The position numbers and the translations under genes were made by a program. Under the pieces are notes generated by a model. It was given only the letters and a program-made list of their open reading frames with translations, made no database searches and was not told the DNA's origin. Below, in pieces: positions 18,940 through 27,972 of a DNA stretch of 64,000 bases. The stretch spans positions 41,855-105,854 of the forward strand of contig CAZLRV010000005.1 of the NCBI GenBank assembly GCA_964562175.1. The letters run 5' to 3'. Source of the DNA: CAZCJU01 sp964562175. Its GTDB lineage: Bacteria; Bacillota; Clostridia; Oscillospirales; CAG-272. Every line of letters starts with the position of its first letter. The stretch's first letter is position 1.

Positions 18940-19847
18940 TGAATGAGATGAGAGGCAAGGTAACACTCGGAGTAGGCGGAAAATATACCGTTTGCTCCGA
19001 GTCGGGCGAGGTCTGCGAAAAATGTCACGCGAGAGGCGTTTTCAGACATGAAAAAATAAAAGTCTTGCCCGGTGACGAGGTAAAGGTTGAGCGAATAGGC
19101 GAAGAATACTGTATTACAGAGGTGTTCGAGCGGAAAAATTCACTTATCAGACCGCCGATGGCAAATCTTGACAATATGTTTATCATTCTCAGTGCGTGCA
19201 GTCCGTTGCCCGATACCGTGTATGCGGACAAGCTGACGGCTATTTGCATACACAATAATATAAAGCCGATAATCGTTATCACGAAGTCTGAGCTTGACGA
19301 TAAGCTTTCGCATGAGCTGTATAGTATTTATTCCTCCGTCGGCTTCGATACTTTCATCGTTTCATCGAAAAACGGTGGCGGCATTGATGAGCTTGGGGAA
19401 TATATAAGAATACATACGCCGAACACAACTTCGGCATTTGCGGGAGCGTCGGGAGCCGGAAAGTCAACATTGATAAATACTTTGTTTCCGAGCCTTGATT
19501 GTGAAGTCGGGCAGATCAGCCAAAGGATCGAGCGAGGAAAAAACACGACGAGAAAAATACAGCTTTTCCGTCTTGACAATAATGCCTATCTTGCGGATAC
19601 GCCGGGCTTTTCAATGCTCGACCTTGAGCATTTTGATTTTTTCGATGTCGATGACTTGCCGTATCTTTTCCCCGAATATGAAAAATATCTTTTCGGATGC
19701 AAATACAAAAAGTGTACGCACACAAAGGAGGACGGCTGTGAAATAATAAAAGCCGTTGAGTCGGGCAAACTGTCACGAGTGCGGCACGAAAGCTATGTTA
19801 AAATATTCGGCGACCTCAAAGAAAAAAAGAAATGGGAATATAAATAA
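18939..19847 (+). CDS. rsgA: Small ribosomal subunit biogenesis GTPase RsgA
   Basis: Start set at the ATG at 18939, which overlaps the prkC stop (TGATG); another ATG lies three codons on, and an upstream TTG at 18927 is less likely. About 302 residues. An OB fold comes first, then a circularly permuted GTPase: ITKSELD (G4) precedes GASGAGKST (G1) and DTPGFSM (G3). The C-terminal zinc knuckle is CKYKKCTHTKEDGC. RsgA checks late 30S maturation. It is the last gene before a strong palindromic terminator. Confidence 0.95.
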   Translation: MNEMRGKVTLGVGGKYTVCSESGEVCEKCHARGVFRHEKIKVLPGDEVKVERIGEEYCITEVFERKNSLIRPPMANLDNMFIILSACSPLPDTVYADKLTAICIHNNIKPIIVITKSELDDKLSHELYSIYSSVGFDTFIVSSKNGGGIDELGEYIRIHTPNTTSAFAGASGAGKSTLINTLFPSLDCEVGQISQRIERGKNTTRKIQLFRLDNNAYLADTPGFSMLDLEHFDFFDVDDLPYLFPEYEKYLFGCKYKKCTHTKEDGCEIIKAVESGKLSRVRHESYVKIFGDLKEKKKWEYK

Positions 19848-19848
19848 A

Positions 19849-19878
19849 AAAAGCTCCTTGCATATGCAAGGAGCTTTT
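19849..19878. terminator. Palindromic bidirectional terminator
   Basis: A perfect inverted repeat, AAAAGCTCCTTGCAT with its complement and no loop spacer, carries A and T runs at its two ends. It sits between the convergent rsgA and clpX genes and should stop transcription from both. Confidence 0.9.
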
Positions 19879-19880
19879 CA

Positions 19881-21197
19881 TCAAGACTCTGTGATGGGTT
19901 CGGGCTGCTTTTTTTGTATTCGCACATCTCCCGTTTTATTTACGTAATCCGCAGTTATAGTAACGCTCCGAATCGTATCGTCCGACGGGACATCGTACAT
20001 AACATCGAGCATTAGACCTTCGATTATCGAGCGAAGTCCTCTTGCACCGGTGCCACGCTCAATTGCAAGCTTTGCAATTGCTTCAAGCGCATCGGGGTCA
20101 AAATTAAGCTCTACGCCGTCCATTCCGAGAAGTGCCGAGTACTGTTTGACGAGTGAGTTTTTAGGCTCGCTCAAAATCTTAGACAAAGCGGAAACATCAA
20201 GATTGTCAAGGCTCGTTATGACCGGTAGTCTGCCGACAAGCTCGGGTATTAAGCCGTATTTGACAATATCAGCCGCAATTACATGACGGTATATCTGCGT
20301 TTTATCGGAAATATCGGCTTTTTTCTGCTCGTTGCCGAAGCCTATGACGGCATTTCCCATTCTGCGTTCGATTATATCGGAAAGCCCGTCAAAGGCTCCG
20401 CCGCATATGAACAGAATGTTTTCGGTGTTTATTTGAATAAATTCTTGATTTGGGTGCTTACGTCCGCCCTGCGGCGGTACGTTCGAAACGGTACCCTCAA
20501 GAATCTTCAAAAGAGCTTGCTGTACGCCCTCGCCCGATACGTCACGTGTGATGGAACGGTTCTCGCTTTTGCGTGATATTTTATCTATCTCATCAATATA
20601 TATAATTCCTCGCTCGGCAAGTGAAATGTCGTAATCGGCGGCTTGTATCAGCCTGAGCAATATGTTCTCAACGTCCTCACCGACATATCCCGCTTCCGTA
20701 AGCGTAGTCGCATCGGCAATGGCAAAGGGAACCTTCATTGTCTTTGCAAGCGTTTGCGCAATGTACGTTTTACCCACGCCCGTCGGACCGAGCAAAAGTA
20801 CATTGCTTTTTTGTATTTCAACGTCCCCGATCTCGCCGGTACTTTTACTGCCTTTTTTGCGTTTCGTCGCTTTTTGTTGCGCTTTCTTGTGCAAAATTCG
20901 CTTGTAATGATTGTATACCGCTACCGAAAGTGCGATCTTCGCATCGTCTTGACCGATAACATACTCATCAAGCGTTGCTTTTATCTCCTTTGGCTTGGGG
21001 AGAGATTGCATTGTCAGCTCATCCGAATCATCGGATGCATTGGATAAAGCGCTGTCGTTTATGATATCGTTGCAGACCTGAACGCATATATCGCAGATAA
21101 ACGCACCGGTGGGTGAAGGAATAAGGTAATTGACCTGCTCCTCAACACGTCCGCAAAAGGAACAGCGGCGCTGTGTGGTTTTGCTATTTGATGCCAT
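19881..21197 (-). CDS. clpX: ATP-dependent Clp protease ATP-binding subunit ClpX
   Basis: 438 residues. The N-terminal C4 zinc domain has Cys12, Cys15, Cys35 and Cys38. The AAA+ module shows Walker A GPTGVGKT, Walker B IIYIDEIDK and the pore loop sequence TEAGYVGEDVE. ClpX unfolds tagged proteins and feeds them to ClpP. The order tig-clpP-clpX on the minus strand is standard; the gene begins 8 bases after clpP with AAGGAT as ribosome-binding site. Confidence 0.97.
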   Translation of the reverse strand: MASNSKTTQRRCSFCGRVEEQVNYLIPSPTGAFICDICVQVCNDIINDSALSNASDDSDELTMQSLPKPKEIKATLDEYVIGQDDAKIALSVAVYNHYKRILHKKAQQKATKRKKGSKSTGEIGDVEIQKSNVLLLGPTGVGKTYIAQTLAKTMKVPFAIADATTLTEAGYVGEDVENILLRLIQAADYDISLAERGIIYIDEIDKISRKSENRSITRDVSGEGVQQALLKILEGTVSNVPPQGGRKHPNQEFIQINTENILFICGGAFDGLSDIIERRMGNAVIGFGNEQKKADISDKTQIYRHVIAADIVKYGLIPELVGRLPVITSLDNLDVSALSKILSEPKNSLVKQYSALLGMDGVELNFDPDALEAIAKLAIERGTGARGLRSIIEGLMLDVMYDVPSDDTIRSVTITADYVNKTGDVRIQKKQPEPITES

Positions 21198-21205
21198 AAC
21201 TATCC

Positions 21206-21793
21206 TTACTGTTTATTAACGATGATCTTATCTATAAGACCGTATTCAAGTGCCTGCTCGGCGATGAGATAATTATCACGGTCGGTATCTATACATACCT
21301 GCTCGTAAGACTTGCCCGTGTTTGCGGCAAGAATACGATTCATCTTTTCGCGTATCTGAATTATGTGGTCGGCGTGTATCTTGATATCCGATGCTTGACC
21401 GCCGAGTCCGTTCATGAGCGGCTGATGTATCATTATCTCACTGTTGGGCAGTGCAAAACGCTTGCCCTTTGTACCTGCGGCGAGCAGAAACGAACCCATG
21501 CTTGCCGCCATACCGATGCATATGGTCGAAACGTCGCACTTGATATAATTCATGGTGTCGTAAATAGCCATACCGTCGGATATGGAGCCGCCGGGGCTGT
21601 TTATATAGAAATAAATATCTTTATCGGGGTCCTGAGCCTCAAGAAACAGAAGCTGTGCCACGATAAGAGCCGATGTCGTGGGGTTTACATCCTCATAAAG
21701 AAGAATTATTCTGTCCGTCAAAAGACGGGAGAAAATGTCATATGAGCGTTCTCCCCTGTTTGTCTGTTCAATGACATAAGGTATGCTTGGCAT
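21206..21793 (-). CDS. clpP: ATP-dependent Clp protease proteolytic subunit
   Basis: 195 residues. Ser98 lies in MAASMGS and His123 in IMIHQPL; the Asp of the triad is in the TDRDNY segment near residue 173. The oxyanion region NSPGGSISDG is intact. The short propeptide is typical. AAAGGAG sits 7 bases before the ATG. It forms the barrel with ClpX. Confidence 0.97.
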   Translation of the reverse strand: MPSIPYVIEQTNRGERSYDIFSRLLTDRIILLYEDVNPTTSALIVAQLLFLEAQDPDKDIYFYINSPGGSISDGMAIYDTMNYIKCDVSTICIGMAASMGSFLLAAGTKGKRFALPNSEIMIHQPLMNGLGGQASDIKIHADHIIQIREKMNRILAANTGKSYEQVCIDTDRDNYLIAEQALEYGLIDKIIVNKQ

Positions 21794-21817
21794 TATGTCT
21801 CCTTTCGATTATCGAAA

Positions 21818-23122
21818 TTATTCTGCCTGTTCTGCGTCTTCTATAATATTTATAACGGCGTTTTCTTTAACAAGCTCCGATGCCTTTCTTACCTTTATAT
21901 CCTCCATAAGATCGGCAGCTATGATAGCCTGCTTAACTTTCTCAACGTCCATTTCGTACATATTGGCTATTTCGGTATACTCGTTTTCGATATCCTCTTC
22001 GGTTACGTTGATCTCCTCGGCTTTTGCTATTTCCTCAAGGATAAGACGGAGCTTTACCTGCTTTTCGGATTGGGGACGAGCGCTTTCTTTAAGCTGAGCA
22101 ATGGTCATACCGGTGTACTTGAGGTACATATCGAGCGAAATACCCTGCTGTGCAAGACGAGCCTCGTAGTTGCGCATCTCATTTTCAACCTCGTTGTCTA
22201 CCATGGGGGCGGGAACGTCTATCTCCGTCGATGCGATGAGATGATCCATTATCTGCTCTTCGGTTATGTTTGCGGCTATCTTTTCGTTTCTTTCCTCGAT
22301 TTTAGCCTTCATATCCGCTTTGTATTCATCGATCGTATCAAAATCGGATACATCCTTTGCAAATTCGTCATCAAGCTCGGGAAGCTCCTCAAATTCTATC
22401 TTGTGAAGCTTGCAAGCAAATACGGCATCCTTGCCCGAAAGCTCCTCGGAATGATACTCGGTGGGGAAGGTTACGTTTACATCGAACTCATCGCCGATAT
22501 TTTTGCCGACTATCTGCTCCTCAAAGCCGGGGATGAATTGACCGGAACCGAGAGTAAGCTTCTGCTCGTCAGCCGTGCCACCCTCAAACTTAACGCCGTC
22601 AACCGAGCCGGAATAATCTATCGTAACGGTGTCGCCCATTTCAGCCGCACGGTCGGTTATCTCTACCATACGTGAATTTCTGTGTCTTATCTTGTCTATT
22701 TCGGCGTCAACATCGGCATCCGTGGTCTGTTTAACCTGCTTGTCGGCTTTTATTCCCTTGTACTCGCCGAGTGCTATTTCGGGACGAATGTAGAATTTCG
22801 CTTTTATAACGAAGCCCTCGGCATCGTGTGCATCAAAGTCGAATTCGGGCGTGTTTACAGGCTCAAGCTCCGCCTCTTCAAGTGCATCCTCAAGCACCTC
22901 GGGAAGTATATCGTTTATTGCATCGTTGTAGAAGAAATCGGCACCGTACATTTTTTCGATTATGGTTCTGGGAGCCTTGCCCTTGCGGAAGCCCGGCACG
23001 TTTATTTTATGTGCGTTTCTCTTATATGCGTCACTTACGGCTTTCTCAAACGCTTCACGCTCTATAAGAATCTCAAGCTCACGCATATTTTTTTCGGGAG
23101 TGGTTACATTTCTTAGCTTCAT
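21818..23122 (-). CDS. tig: Trigger factor
   Basis: 434 residues. The ribosome-docking signature GFRKGKAPR is in the N-terminal domain. An FKBP-type prolyl isomerase domain follows (DTVTIDYSG to about residue 240), then the helical chaperone arms. It binds nascent chains at the exit tunnel. It is the first gene of the tig-clpP-clpX unit, driven by a strong promoter 40-65 bases upstream. Confidence 0.97.
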   Translation of the reverse strand: MKLRNVTTPEKNMRELEILIEREAFEKAVSDAYKRNAHKINVPGFRKGKAPRTIIEKMYGADFFYNDAINDILPEVLEDALEEAELEPVNTPEFDFDAHDAEGFVIKAKFYIRPEIALGEYKGIKADKQVKQTTDADVDAEIDKIRHRNSRMVEITDRAAEMGDTVTIDYSGSVDGVKFEGGTADEQKLTLGSGQFIPGFEEQIVGKNIGDEFDVNVTFPTEYHSEELSGKDAVFACKLHKIEFEELPELDDEFAKDVSDFDTIDEYKADMKAKIEERNEKIAANITEEQIMDHLIASTEIDVPAPMVDNEVENEMRNYEARLAQQGISLDMYLKYTGMTIAQLKESARPQSEKQVKLRLILEEIAKAEEINVTEEDIENEYTEIANMYEMDVEKVKQAIIAADLMEDIKVRKASELVKENAVINIIEDAEQAE

Positions 23123-23160
23123 TTTTCAAAATCCTCGTAATTTTATATTATATCAAATCT

Positions 23161-23188
23161 ATTGTACATAAAAAATATGTTTTGTCAA
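23161..23188 (-). promoter_or_regulatory. Sigma-A-type promoter of tig-clpP-clpX
   Basis: On the minus strand TTGACA (23188-23183) is followed after 16 bases by TACAAT (23166-23161), about 40 bases upstream of the trigger factor start. No CtsR-like heat-shock operator was seen. Confidence 0.75.
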
Positions 23189-23204
23189 TGTTCTTGCATA
23201 AAAA

Positions 23205-23915
23205 TTAAATAAAAATTTTATATGGCTTAAAATTTAGAGCGTCAGCGGCAATCAAATTAAAGGTTACACCGTCGTGTGTAAACGAAAGCGGTTTGTCATA
23301 CACACCGTGTATGTGACCGAAAAAGCATTGCTCCACATTATGCTTTTTGAGAACGTCTACAAGCTCGGGGCAAATATAGCTTCCGTAAACGGGCGGGAAA
23401 TGCATAAAAACCGCTTTTTTGTTGTCGGGAAAATTCGCTTCGGCGTGCTTTAGGCTCATATCGAGCCGTATTGCCTCGCGTGCAACTATCGTGCCGCTGT
23501 CCGCATTGCTCTGCTGTATAACACGCTCGTCGGTGTACCAGCCTCGTGAGCCGCACACGGCATAGCCCTCGGCAAGCACCGAATTGCAACGCAAAAAAGT
23601 AAATTCAAGCTCGTTTTTGTCGCAAAACTCGTTGAGCTTTTTGAGAGATTGCCACCAAAAATCGTGATTACCCTCAAGCAGTATTTTTTTACCCGGCAGG
23701 GAATTGACGAAACGAAAATCCGATACGCCGCCGTCAACATTCATTGCCCACGAAAAATCGCCCGCAATTACGACCGTATCGTCATCCGTAACGGTGCTTT
23801 CCCATTCTTTTTTTATTTTTTCTATATAGTTCTTCCATCTACCGCCGAATACATCCATACGTTTATCGGGTGCATCGGTTGCAAGATGAAGATCCGCTAT
23901 GGCATATAGTGACAT
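23205..23915 (-). CDS. Calcineurin-like metallophosphoesterase
   Basis: 236 residues with every metal motif of the family in order: ADLHLA (D-x-H), VIAGDFSWAM, LLEGNHDFWW, HFPP and FFGHIHG. The spacing and length match a group of uncharacterised clostridial phosphoesterases of the YkuE/YpbG type. There is no signal peptide, so it acts in the cytoplasm. GAGGTG lies 5 bases before the ATG. The gene is divergent from the DUF1540 gene. Substrate unknown. Confidence 0.85.
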   Translation of the reverse strand: MSLYAIADLHLATDAPDKRMDVFGGRWKNYIEKIKKEWESTVTDDDTVVIAGDFSWAMNVDGGVSDFRFVNSLPGKKILLEGNHDFWWQSLKKLNEFCDKNELEFTFLRCNSVLAEGYAVCGSRGWYTDERVIQQSNADSGTIVAREAIRLDMSLKHAEANFPDNKKAVFMHFPPVYGSYICPELVDVLKKHNVEQCFFGHIHGVYDKPLSFTHDGVTFNLIAADALNFKPYKIFI

Positions 23916-23928
23916 TTTTCACCTCATG

Positions 23929-23958
23929 TGAATAAGATCCCGTATTGTGAGGATAATA
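23929..23958 (+). promoter_or_regulatory. Candidate forespore sigma-G-type promoter
   Basis: TGAATA, 17 bases, then GATAATA, close to the sigma-G consensus (TGAATA, CATACTA). It ends 28 bases before the DUF1540 ATG. A very similar pair precedes the coat-protein gene at 43174-43204. Confidence 0.45.
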
Positions 23959-23986
23959 TAAGTAAAATAAAAAGGAGGAAATTAAA

Positions 23987-24181
23987 ATGTCCGAACGTAA
24001 TTGTAAATGTGATAACGGCTGTGGAGTAAAGCACATCAAGGGTATAGGCTGTGATGTGAAAAACTGCGTATATCACGATGGAGACAGCTACTGCACCGCA
24101 GATAAGGTATCTATAGGCCCCGGCTATGCAAGCTGCGCAACGGATACGATATGCGCCACGTTTAAGCAAAGAAACGTATAA
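23987..24181 (+). CDS. DUF1540 domain protein, small and cysteine-rich
   Basis: 64 residues with eight cysteines in a DUF1540 pattern: CKCDNGC, then GCDVKNCVYHDGDSYCTADKV, then SCATDTIC. Such small proteins probably bind metal and are frequent in spore formers; their role is unknown. AAAGGAGG lies about 7 bases before the ATG. The stop abuts the stop of murC on the other strand with no spacing. The upstream sigma-G-like boxes hint at expression in the forespore. Confidence 0.8.
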   Translation: MSERNCKCDNGCGVKHIKGIGCDVKNCVYHDGDSYCTADKVSIGPGYASCATDTICATFKQRNV

Positions 24182-25558
24182 TTAAAGCATAGACGTAATT
24201 CGATTTACGTCGCCCGCACCCATAACCACAACGATATCGTCCTCACGGACGGTATTTTTTATATATTCGCTTATATGCTCAAAATCGCCGAGATAAAGAC
24301 CGTTTTCGGTCTTGTCCGCAAGCAGACTTCCGCTCATGCCGATCGTATCTGTCTCACGTGCAGGATAGATATCGGCGAAAATGACTTTATCGCATTTTCC
24401 GAATGAGGTTATGAAATCGTCAAGCAAGCCTTTTGTGCGGCTGTATGTGTGGGATTGAAATATACAGAACAAGCGTCCCTTGCATATTTCAGAGGCGGCA
24501 TCGAGCGTTGCGCGTATCTCGGTGGGATGATGTGCGTAATCGTCGAATACTTTTGCGCCGTTGCACGTCTTTTTGTATTCGAATCTGCGACCGACACCGC
24601 AGAACCCCGCAAGTGCCTCGGCAACACTCTGCCCGTCTATTCCGAAAAGTGCGGCAACTCCGCAGGCACATAGTGCATTTGAAATGTTATGCTCACCGTA
24701 AACACCGAGAGTCAAATGGGTGTAAAGCTCGCCCTTATAATATACGTCGAAATCGGGATGCATATCTTTGAGAGTAATGTTTCTTGCCGATATGACACAG
24801 CCGTCTCCGCGTCCGCAAGTTACGGCGGACGGAAATTCGGGGATAAGCAGGGAAGCACCGGGGCAATCTGCGTTTATGACCACGCTGTCACGAGCCGATG
24901 CGGCGTATTTTTTGAAGGATTCAATGTAATTCTCAAAATCGGAAAAATAATCAACATGATCAAGCTCGCAATTCAATATGACTGCGCAGGTGGGATAAAA
25001 AGAGAGAAACGAGTCACGGTATTCGCAAGCCTCAAATATCAAGTCATTGAACGAGCCTTGCCTATATGAGCCGTTTATAGAGGGCATATCCGCACCGTTT
25101 AAAATAGTCGGGTCTCTGCGAGCGTGCATAAATATCTCGCTTATCATGCCCGTTGTTGTGCTTTTACCGTGTGTTCCCGCAACGCCAACTGAGCATTTAT
25201 ATTGACTTATGATATAGCCGAGAAAGTCGGCACGGTATATAAGATCGTACCCTTTTTGCACCGCAAAAGAGAATTCGGGATTATCTTCGGATATTGCGGC
25301 ATTGTAAACGAAAACGGTGAAGTTTGTCAAATTATCAACCGAGTGTCCGATGTGGACTTCGATTCCCTCGTTTGCAAGCTCATCTGTCAAACGGGAACGT
25401 GTTCTGTCCGAACCGCCGACACGCAATCCGTTTTTAATGCAAATACGGGCAAGCGATGACATTGAAACGCCGCCTATTCCGATGAAATACACATTATTGC
25501 TTCTTTTGAGCAATTCATCTATTTGAGCGGGAGAGTATGAAGCTCTGTTGTTTAACAT
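24182..25558 (-). CDS. murC: UDP-N-acetylmuramate--L-alanine ligase
   Basis: 458 residues from the ATG at 25558, chosen because CGGAGG lies about 10 bases upstream and because a 41-residue upstream extension is an unlikely hydrophobic string. The NAD-like UDP loop FIGIGGVSM, the ATP loop GTHGKSTT, ELDHVDYF and YAHHPTEI are all present. It adds L-Ala to UDP-MurNAc, the first amino acid of the peptidoglycan stem. It stands alone, divergent from spoVG and convergent with DUF1540. Confidence 0.96.
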   Translation of the reverse strand: MLNNRASYSPAQIDELLKRSNNVYFIGIGGVSMSSLARICIKNGLRVGGSDRTRSRLTDELANEGIEVHIGHSVDNLTNFTVFVYNAAISEDNPEFSFAVQKGYDLIYRADFLGYIISQYKCSVGVAGTHGKSTTTGMISEIFMHARRDPTILNGADMPSINGSYRQGSFNDLIFEACEYRDSFLSFYPTCAVILNCELDHVDYFSDFENYIESFKKYAASARDSVVINADCPGASLLIPEFPSAVTCGRGDGCVISARNITLKDMHPDFDVYYKGELYTHLTLGVYGEHNISNALCACGVAALFGIDGQSVAEALAGFCGVGRRFEYKKTCNGAKVFDDYAHHPTEIRATLDAASEICKGRLFCIFQSHTYSRTKGLLDDFITSFGKCDKVIFADIYPARETDTIGMSGSLLADKTENGLYLGDFEHISEYIKNTVREDDIVVVMGAGDVNRITSML

Positions 25559-25721
25559 AAAGGAAAAACCTCCGAAAAAAGTAATATGACAAAGAAATAA
25601 CAATGAACCGTAAAATATGTAAAAATAATAACAACTCAGGTACAAATAAAATTCATAAAACTTCACGTATAATTTAAGCATTATTCCACGAGTATTGTTT
25701 TATGATTAACATTCATAATGT

Positions 25722-25727
25722 ATAATT
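25722..25727 (+). promoter_or_regulatory. -10 box upstream of spoVG
   Basis: A TATAAT lies about 50 bases before the spoVG start in the murC-spoVG divergent region. The -35 is poor (TTGTTT with a 20-base spacer). In Bacillus this gene uses sigma-H; no clear sigma-H boxes were found. Confidence 0.35.
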
Positions 25728-25779
25728 CTATTAAAGCATGAGACAACTCGTGCAAATTTTCAGAGAGAGGAATTCAACA

Positions 25780-26073
25780 ATGCAAATCTCGGATATCAAA
25801 ATCAGAAAGATCTTTGAGGACGGCCCCATGAAGGCTATTGTCTCGGTAACGTTTGACAATCAGCTGGCTGTTCACGATATAAAGGTTATCTATGCTCGTG
25901 AGAAGTACTTCATCGTTATGCCCAGCAGAAAGAACCCCGATAACACATATCGTGACATCGTTCACCCCATCAACTCCGATTTCCGTCAAGTACTTGAAGG
26001 TGCTGTTATTGAAACATATCATGCACAGAAAGAATCAATACTTGCAGAGCAGAGACTGAACGAAGAGTTCTGA
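25780..26073 (+). CDS. spoVG: Septation/sporulation regulator SpoVG
   Basis: 97 residues from the ATG at 25780, which has AGAGAGG ten bases upstream; a longer in-frame start at 25738 has none. The family signature is complete: ISDIKIRKI, then MKAIVSVTFDNQLAVHDIKVI and the substrate-like strand YFIVMPSRK. SpoVG binds nucleic acid, affects septum placement and many virulence or capsule genes. It is a single-gene unit closed by a GC-rich terminator. Confidence 0.96.
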   Translation: MQISDIKIRKIFEDGPMKAIVSVTFDNQLAVHDIKVIYAREKYFIVMPSRKNPDNTYRDIVHPINSDFRQVLEGAVIETYHAQKESILAEQRLNEEF

Positions 26074-26081
26074 AAATGATG

Positions 26082-26107
26082 AAACGCCGCCGCAGGGCGG
26101 CGTTTTT
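26082..26107. terminator. Terminator after spoVG
   Basis: AAACGCCGCC, loop GCAG, GGCGGCGTTTTT: a ten-base-pair GC-rich stem with T run on the plus strand and A run on the other. The minus-strand glycosyltransferase gene ends at its right edge, so it can serve both. Confidence 0.88.
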
Positions 26108-26826
26108 CATTTGTATCTCCGCTTTACGTTCTTTTTTATTTTCATAAGCTGTGAGAGCATTTTGAACGAGTCGGAAAAGACGTGTACCGTCGATTGACGG
26201 TGATTTATTATTTTTACCGGAAGCTCGCCCATCTTATAGCCGAGCGTATGTGCGCTTAGCAGTACCTCAAAATCGAATGCAAAGCCGTCGGTCGTGCAAT
26301 CGGAAAAAATCTTTCGTGCCACATCTCCCCTAAAGCCCTTTATGCCGCATTGCGAGTCGGTAAGCTTGAAGCCGGCGATAATGCGGATTATTCTTATATA
26401 GACTTTCGATGCGAGCTTACGAAGAGGTGTGTAGCCCTCGTAGCCGTCGGAGGATAGGTTTCTTGAGCCTGCCAAAACGTCTGTGTCGGGGTGCGATATG
26501 AAATAGTCGGTAACTCGCTTTATAACGTCCGTGCCGAAAGCAAGGTCGCAATCGGTGTATATAACTATGTCCCCCGTGCTTTTTAATACGCCCGTTCTTA
26601 CGGCACAGCCCTTGCCTCTGTTGCTTTCATAACGTGAGAGTATAATGTGCGGGTCGGAAGAATAAAGCTCCTTAATTGTTTTTCCGCAACCGTCAACCGA
26701 GCCGTCATCGGAGAATATTATTTCGTAATCGTCGTAGTTCTTGCTCATATAATCGGAAAATTCCTTGGCGGATGCGGCGATTATGGAGCTTTCATTGTAC
26801 ATTGGTATAACAAGTGATATCTTCAT
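26107..26826 (-). CDS. Family 2 glycosyltransferase, polyprenyl-phosphate glucose synthase-like
   Basis: 239 residues with a GT2 fold: VIPMYNES, the nucleotide-sugar aspartates in FSDDGSVDG and YTDCDLAFG, then SQCGIKGFRGD and the region ending FDFEVLLSAH that resembles dolichyl-phosphate beta-glucosyltransferases. No transmembrane segments are visible, unlike many bacterial GtrB-type enzymes. It would transfer sugar from a nucleotide donor to a lipid phosphate at the membrane. It is 42 bases downstream of the sortase gene, so both are probably in one operon and may decorate surface proteins or glycans. Confidence 0.8.
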   Translation of the reverse strand: MKISLVIPMYNESSIIAASAKEFSDYMSKNYDDYEIIFSDDGSVDGCGKTIKELYSSDPHIILSRYESNRGKGCAVRTGVLKSTGDIVIYTDCDLAFGTDVIKRVTDYFISHPDTDVLAGSRNLSSDGYEGYTPLRKLASKVYIRIIRIIAGFKLTDSQCGIKGFRGDVARKIFSDCTTDGFAFDFEVLLSAHTLGYKMGELPVKIINHRQSTVHVFSDSFKMLSQLMKIKKNVKRRYK

Positions 26827-26868
26827 TTGAATACGCAGCCTTTCGCCGTGAAAAACACGGCTGTTTTG

Positions 26869-27858
26869 TTATTTTGATACGCTGACAAGCTTTGCGTGTA
26901 TAGCCCACCTCTTGTTATCACGCATATTCGTACAGGTGGAAAGAGTCAAAAGCTTATCGCCGGGGGTAAAGGACACATCCTTTTTGTACATTGACATTTC
27001 ACGGCAGGTCTCGGCAAATGTCACAAAATGCTCGTCGTTGGCAAAGTATGTGCGAATATAATTATACGTCGATACGGTAGAATAGATAGAGAACACCTCA
27101 TAGGTATAAATGCCGTCAAGCGTTGATATTATAACGGGACGGGAATTGAATACATCCTCTCTCGTATAATCGACAAGCTGCGAAAACATTATGCCCGTGG
27201 TGGACATATTGTGACCGTAAACTATGAGATTTCTGTTGTCCTCCAAATGTGCCTCCGTTCGTCCGTCGGCAAATATTGCACCGTTTTTGTTGTTTTCTTT
27301 CGATGCGGAGTGAGTCAAATAATACTCGTTGTCACCGCTGAACATAATGGGAAAATCAATATCAGTACCCGGCACGGTCACCCAGCCCCAAATATCCGAG
27401 TTGTATCGCTTAAGAGCCAATATCTTGGTTCTCATATTCTCGTATTCTTCGTTGTATGTGCCTTGAGTGTAATCAACATCCATTATTTCACCGGCGTGCG
27501 AGCGGTCTATGGAAATGGTCGAGGGGTTCTTTTGAGTCATGTTGTCAACGGCAACAAACGTGCCGTCGTCATTTCTGAAAATGTTTTGATAAAATTCAAA
27601 TTCGCTTGATGCCTTGACATAATCGAGTGCGTAAAGAACGAGTGCCAGACAGCTCACGACAAAAACAAGAGAGGAGAGCGTGAGCAAAAAATATCTGACG
27701 GCACCGACGATCAGGCGTTTTGTGCTTTTCCGTTCGTACATACCGCGTCTGAGCGGAAGCTCCGAGCAGGAGATGGACTCAAGCTCACATAAAAACGGAG
27801 TCTTGAGCTTTTTTTGTTCGACAAAGACGGTAGGCTTTGGATATTTTTTCTTTTTCAT
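26869..27858 (-). CDS. srtB: Class B sortase
   Basis: 329 residues. A cytoplasmic N-tail of ~50 residues precedes one membrane helix (RYFLLTLSSLVFVVSCLALV, about 52-75). The sortase fold follows: WGWVTVPGTDIDFPIM, the catalytic His in YGHNM, the Cys in LLTLSTC and the Arg in NKRWAIHAK. Class B enzymes anchor specific proteins, often with NPQTN-like signals; no substrate gene is seen in this window. The long charged N-tail is unusual. It is followed by the glycosyltransferase gene. Confidence 0.88.
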   Translation of the reverse strand: MKKKKYPKPTVFVEQKKLKTPFLCELESISCSELPLRRGMYERKSTKRLIVGAVRYFLLTLSSLVFVVSCLALVLYALDYVKASSEFEFYQNIFRNDDGTFVAVDNMTQKNPSTISIDRSHAGEIMDVDYTQGTYNEEYENMRTKILALKRYNSDIWGWVTVPGTDIDFPIMFSGDNEYYLTHSASKENNKNGAIFADGRTEAHLEDNRNLIVYGHNMSTTGIMFSQLVDYTREDVFNSRPVIISTLDGIYTYEVFSIYSTVSTYNYIRTYFANDEHFVTFAETCREMSMYKKDVSFTPGDKLLTLSTCTNMRDNKRWAIHAKLVSVSK

Positions 27859-27972
27859 AATACTATTTCATATTTAAGTGGCTTATAATACGTATAAATA
27901 TATTATATTCCGTAAATATAAATTTATCAAGACAAAGATGTACAATTTTTTTAAAACAGGCTATAAAGCATT

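Noticed and set aside
25559..25681. N-terminal extension of MurC by 41 residues
   Set aside because: The extension is an aromatic/hydrophobic string without ribosome-binding site; GGAGG supports the ATG at 25558.
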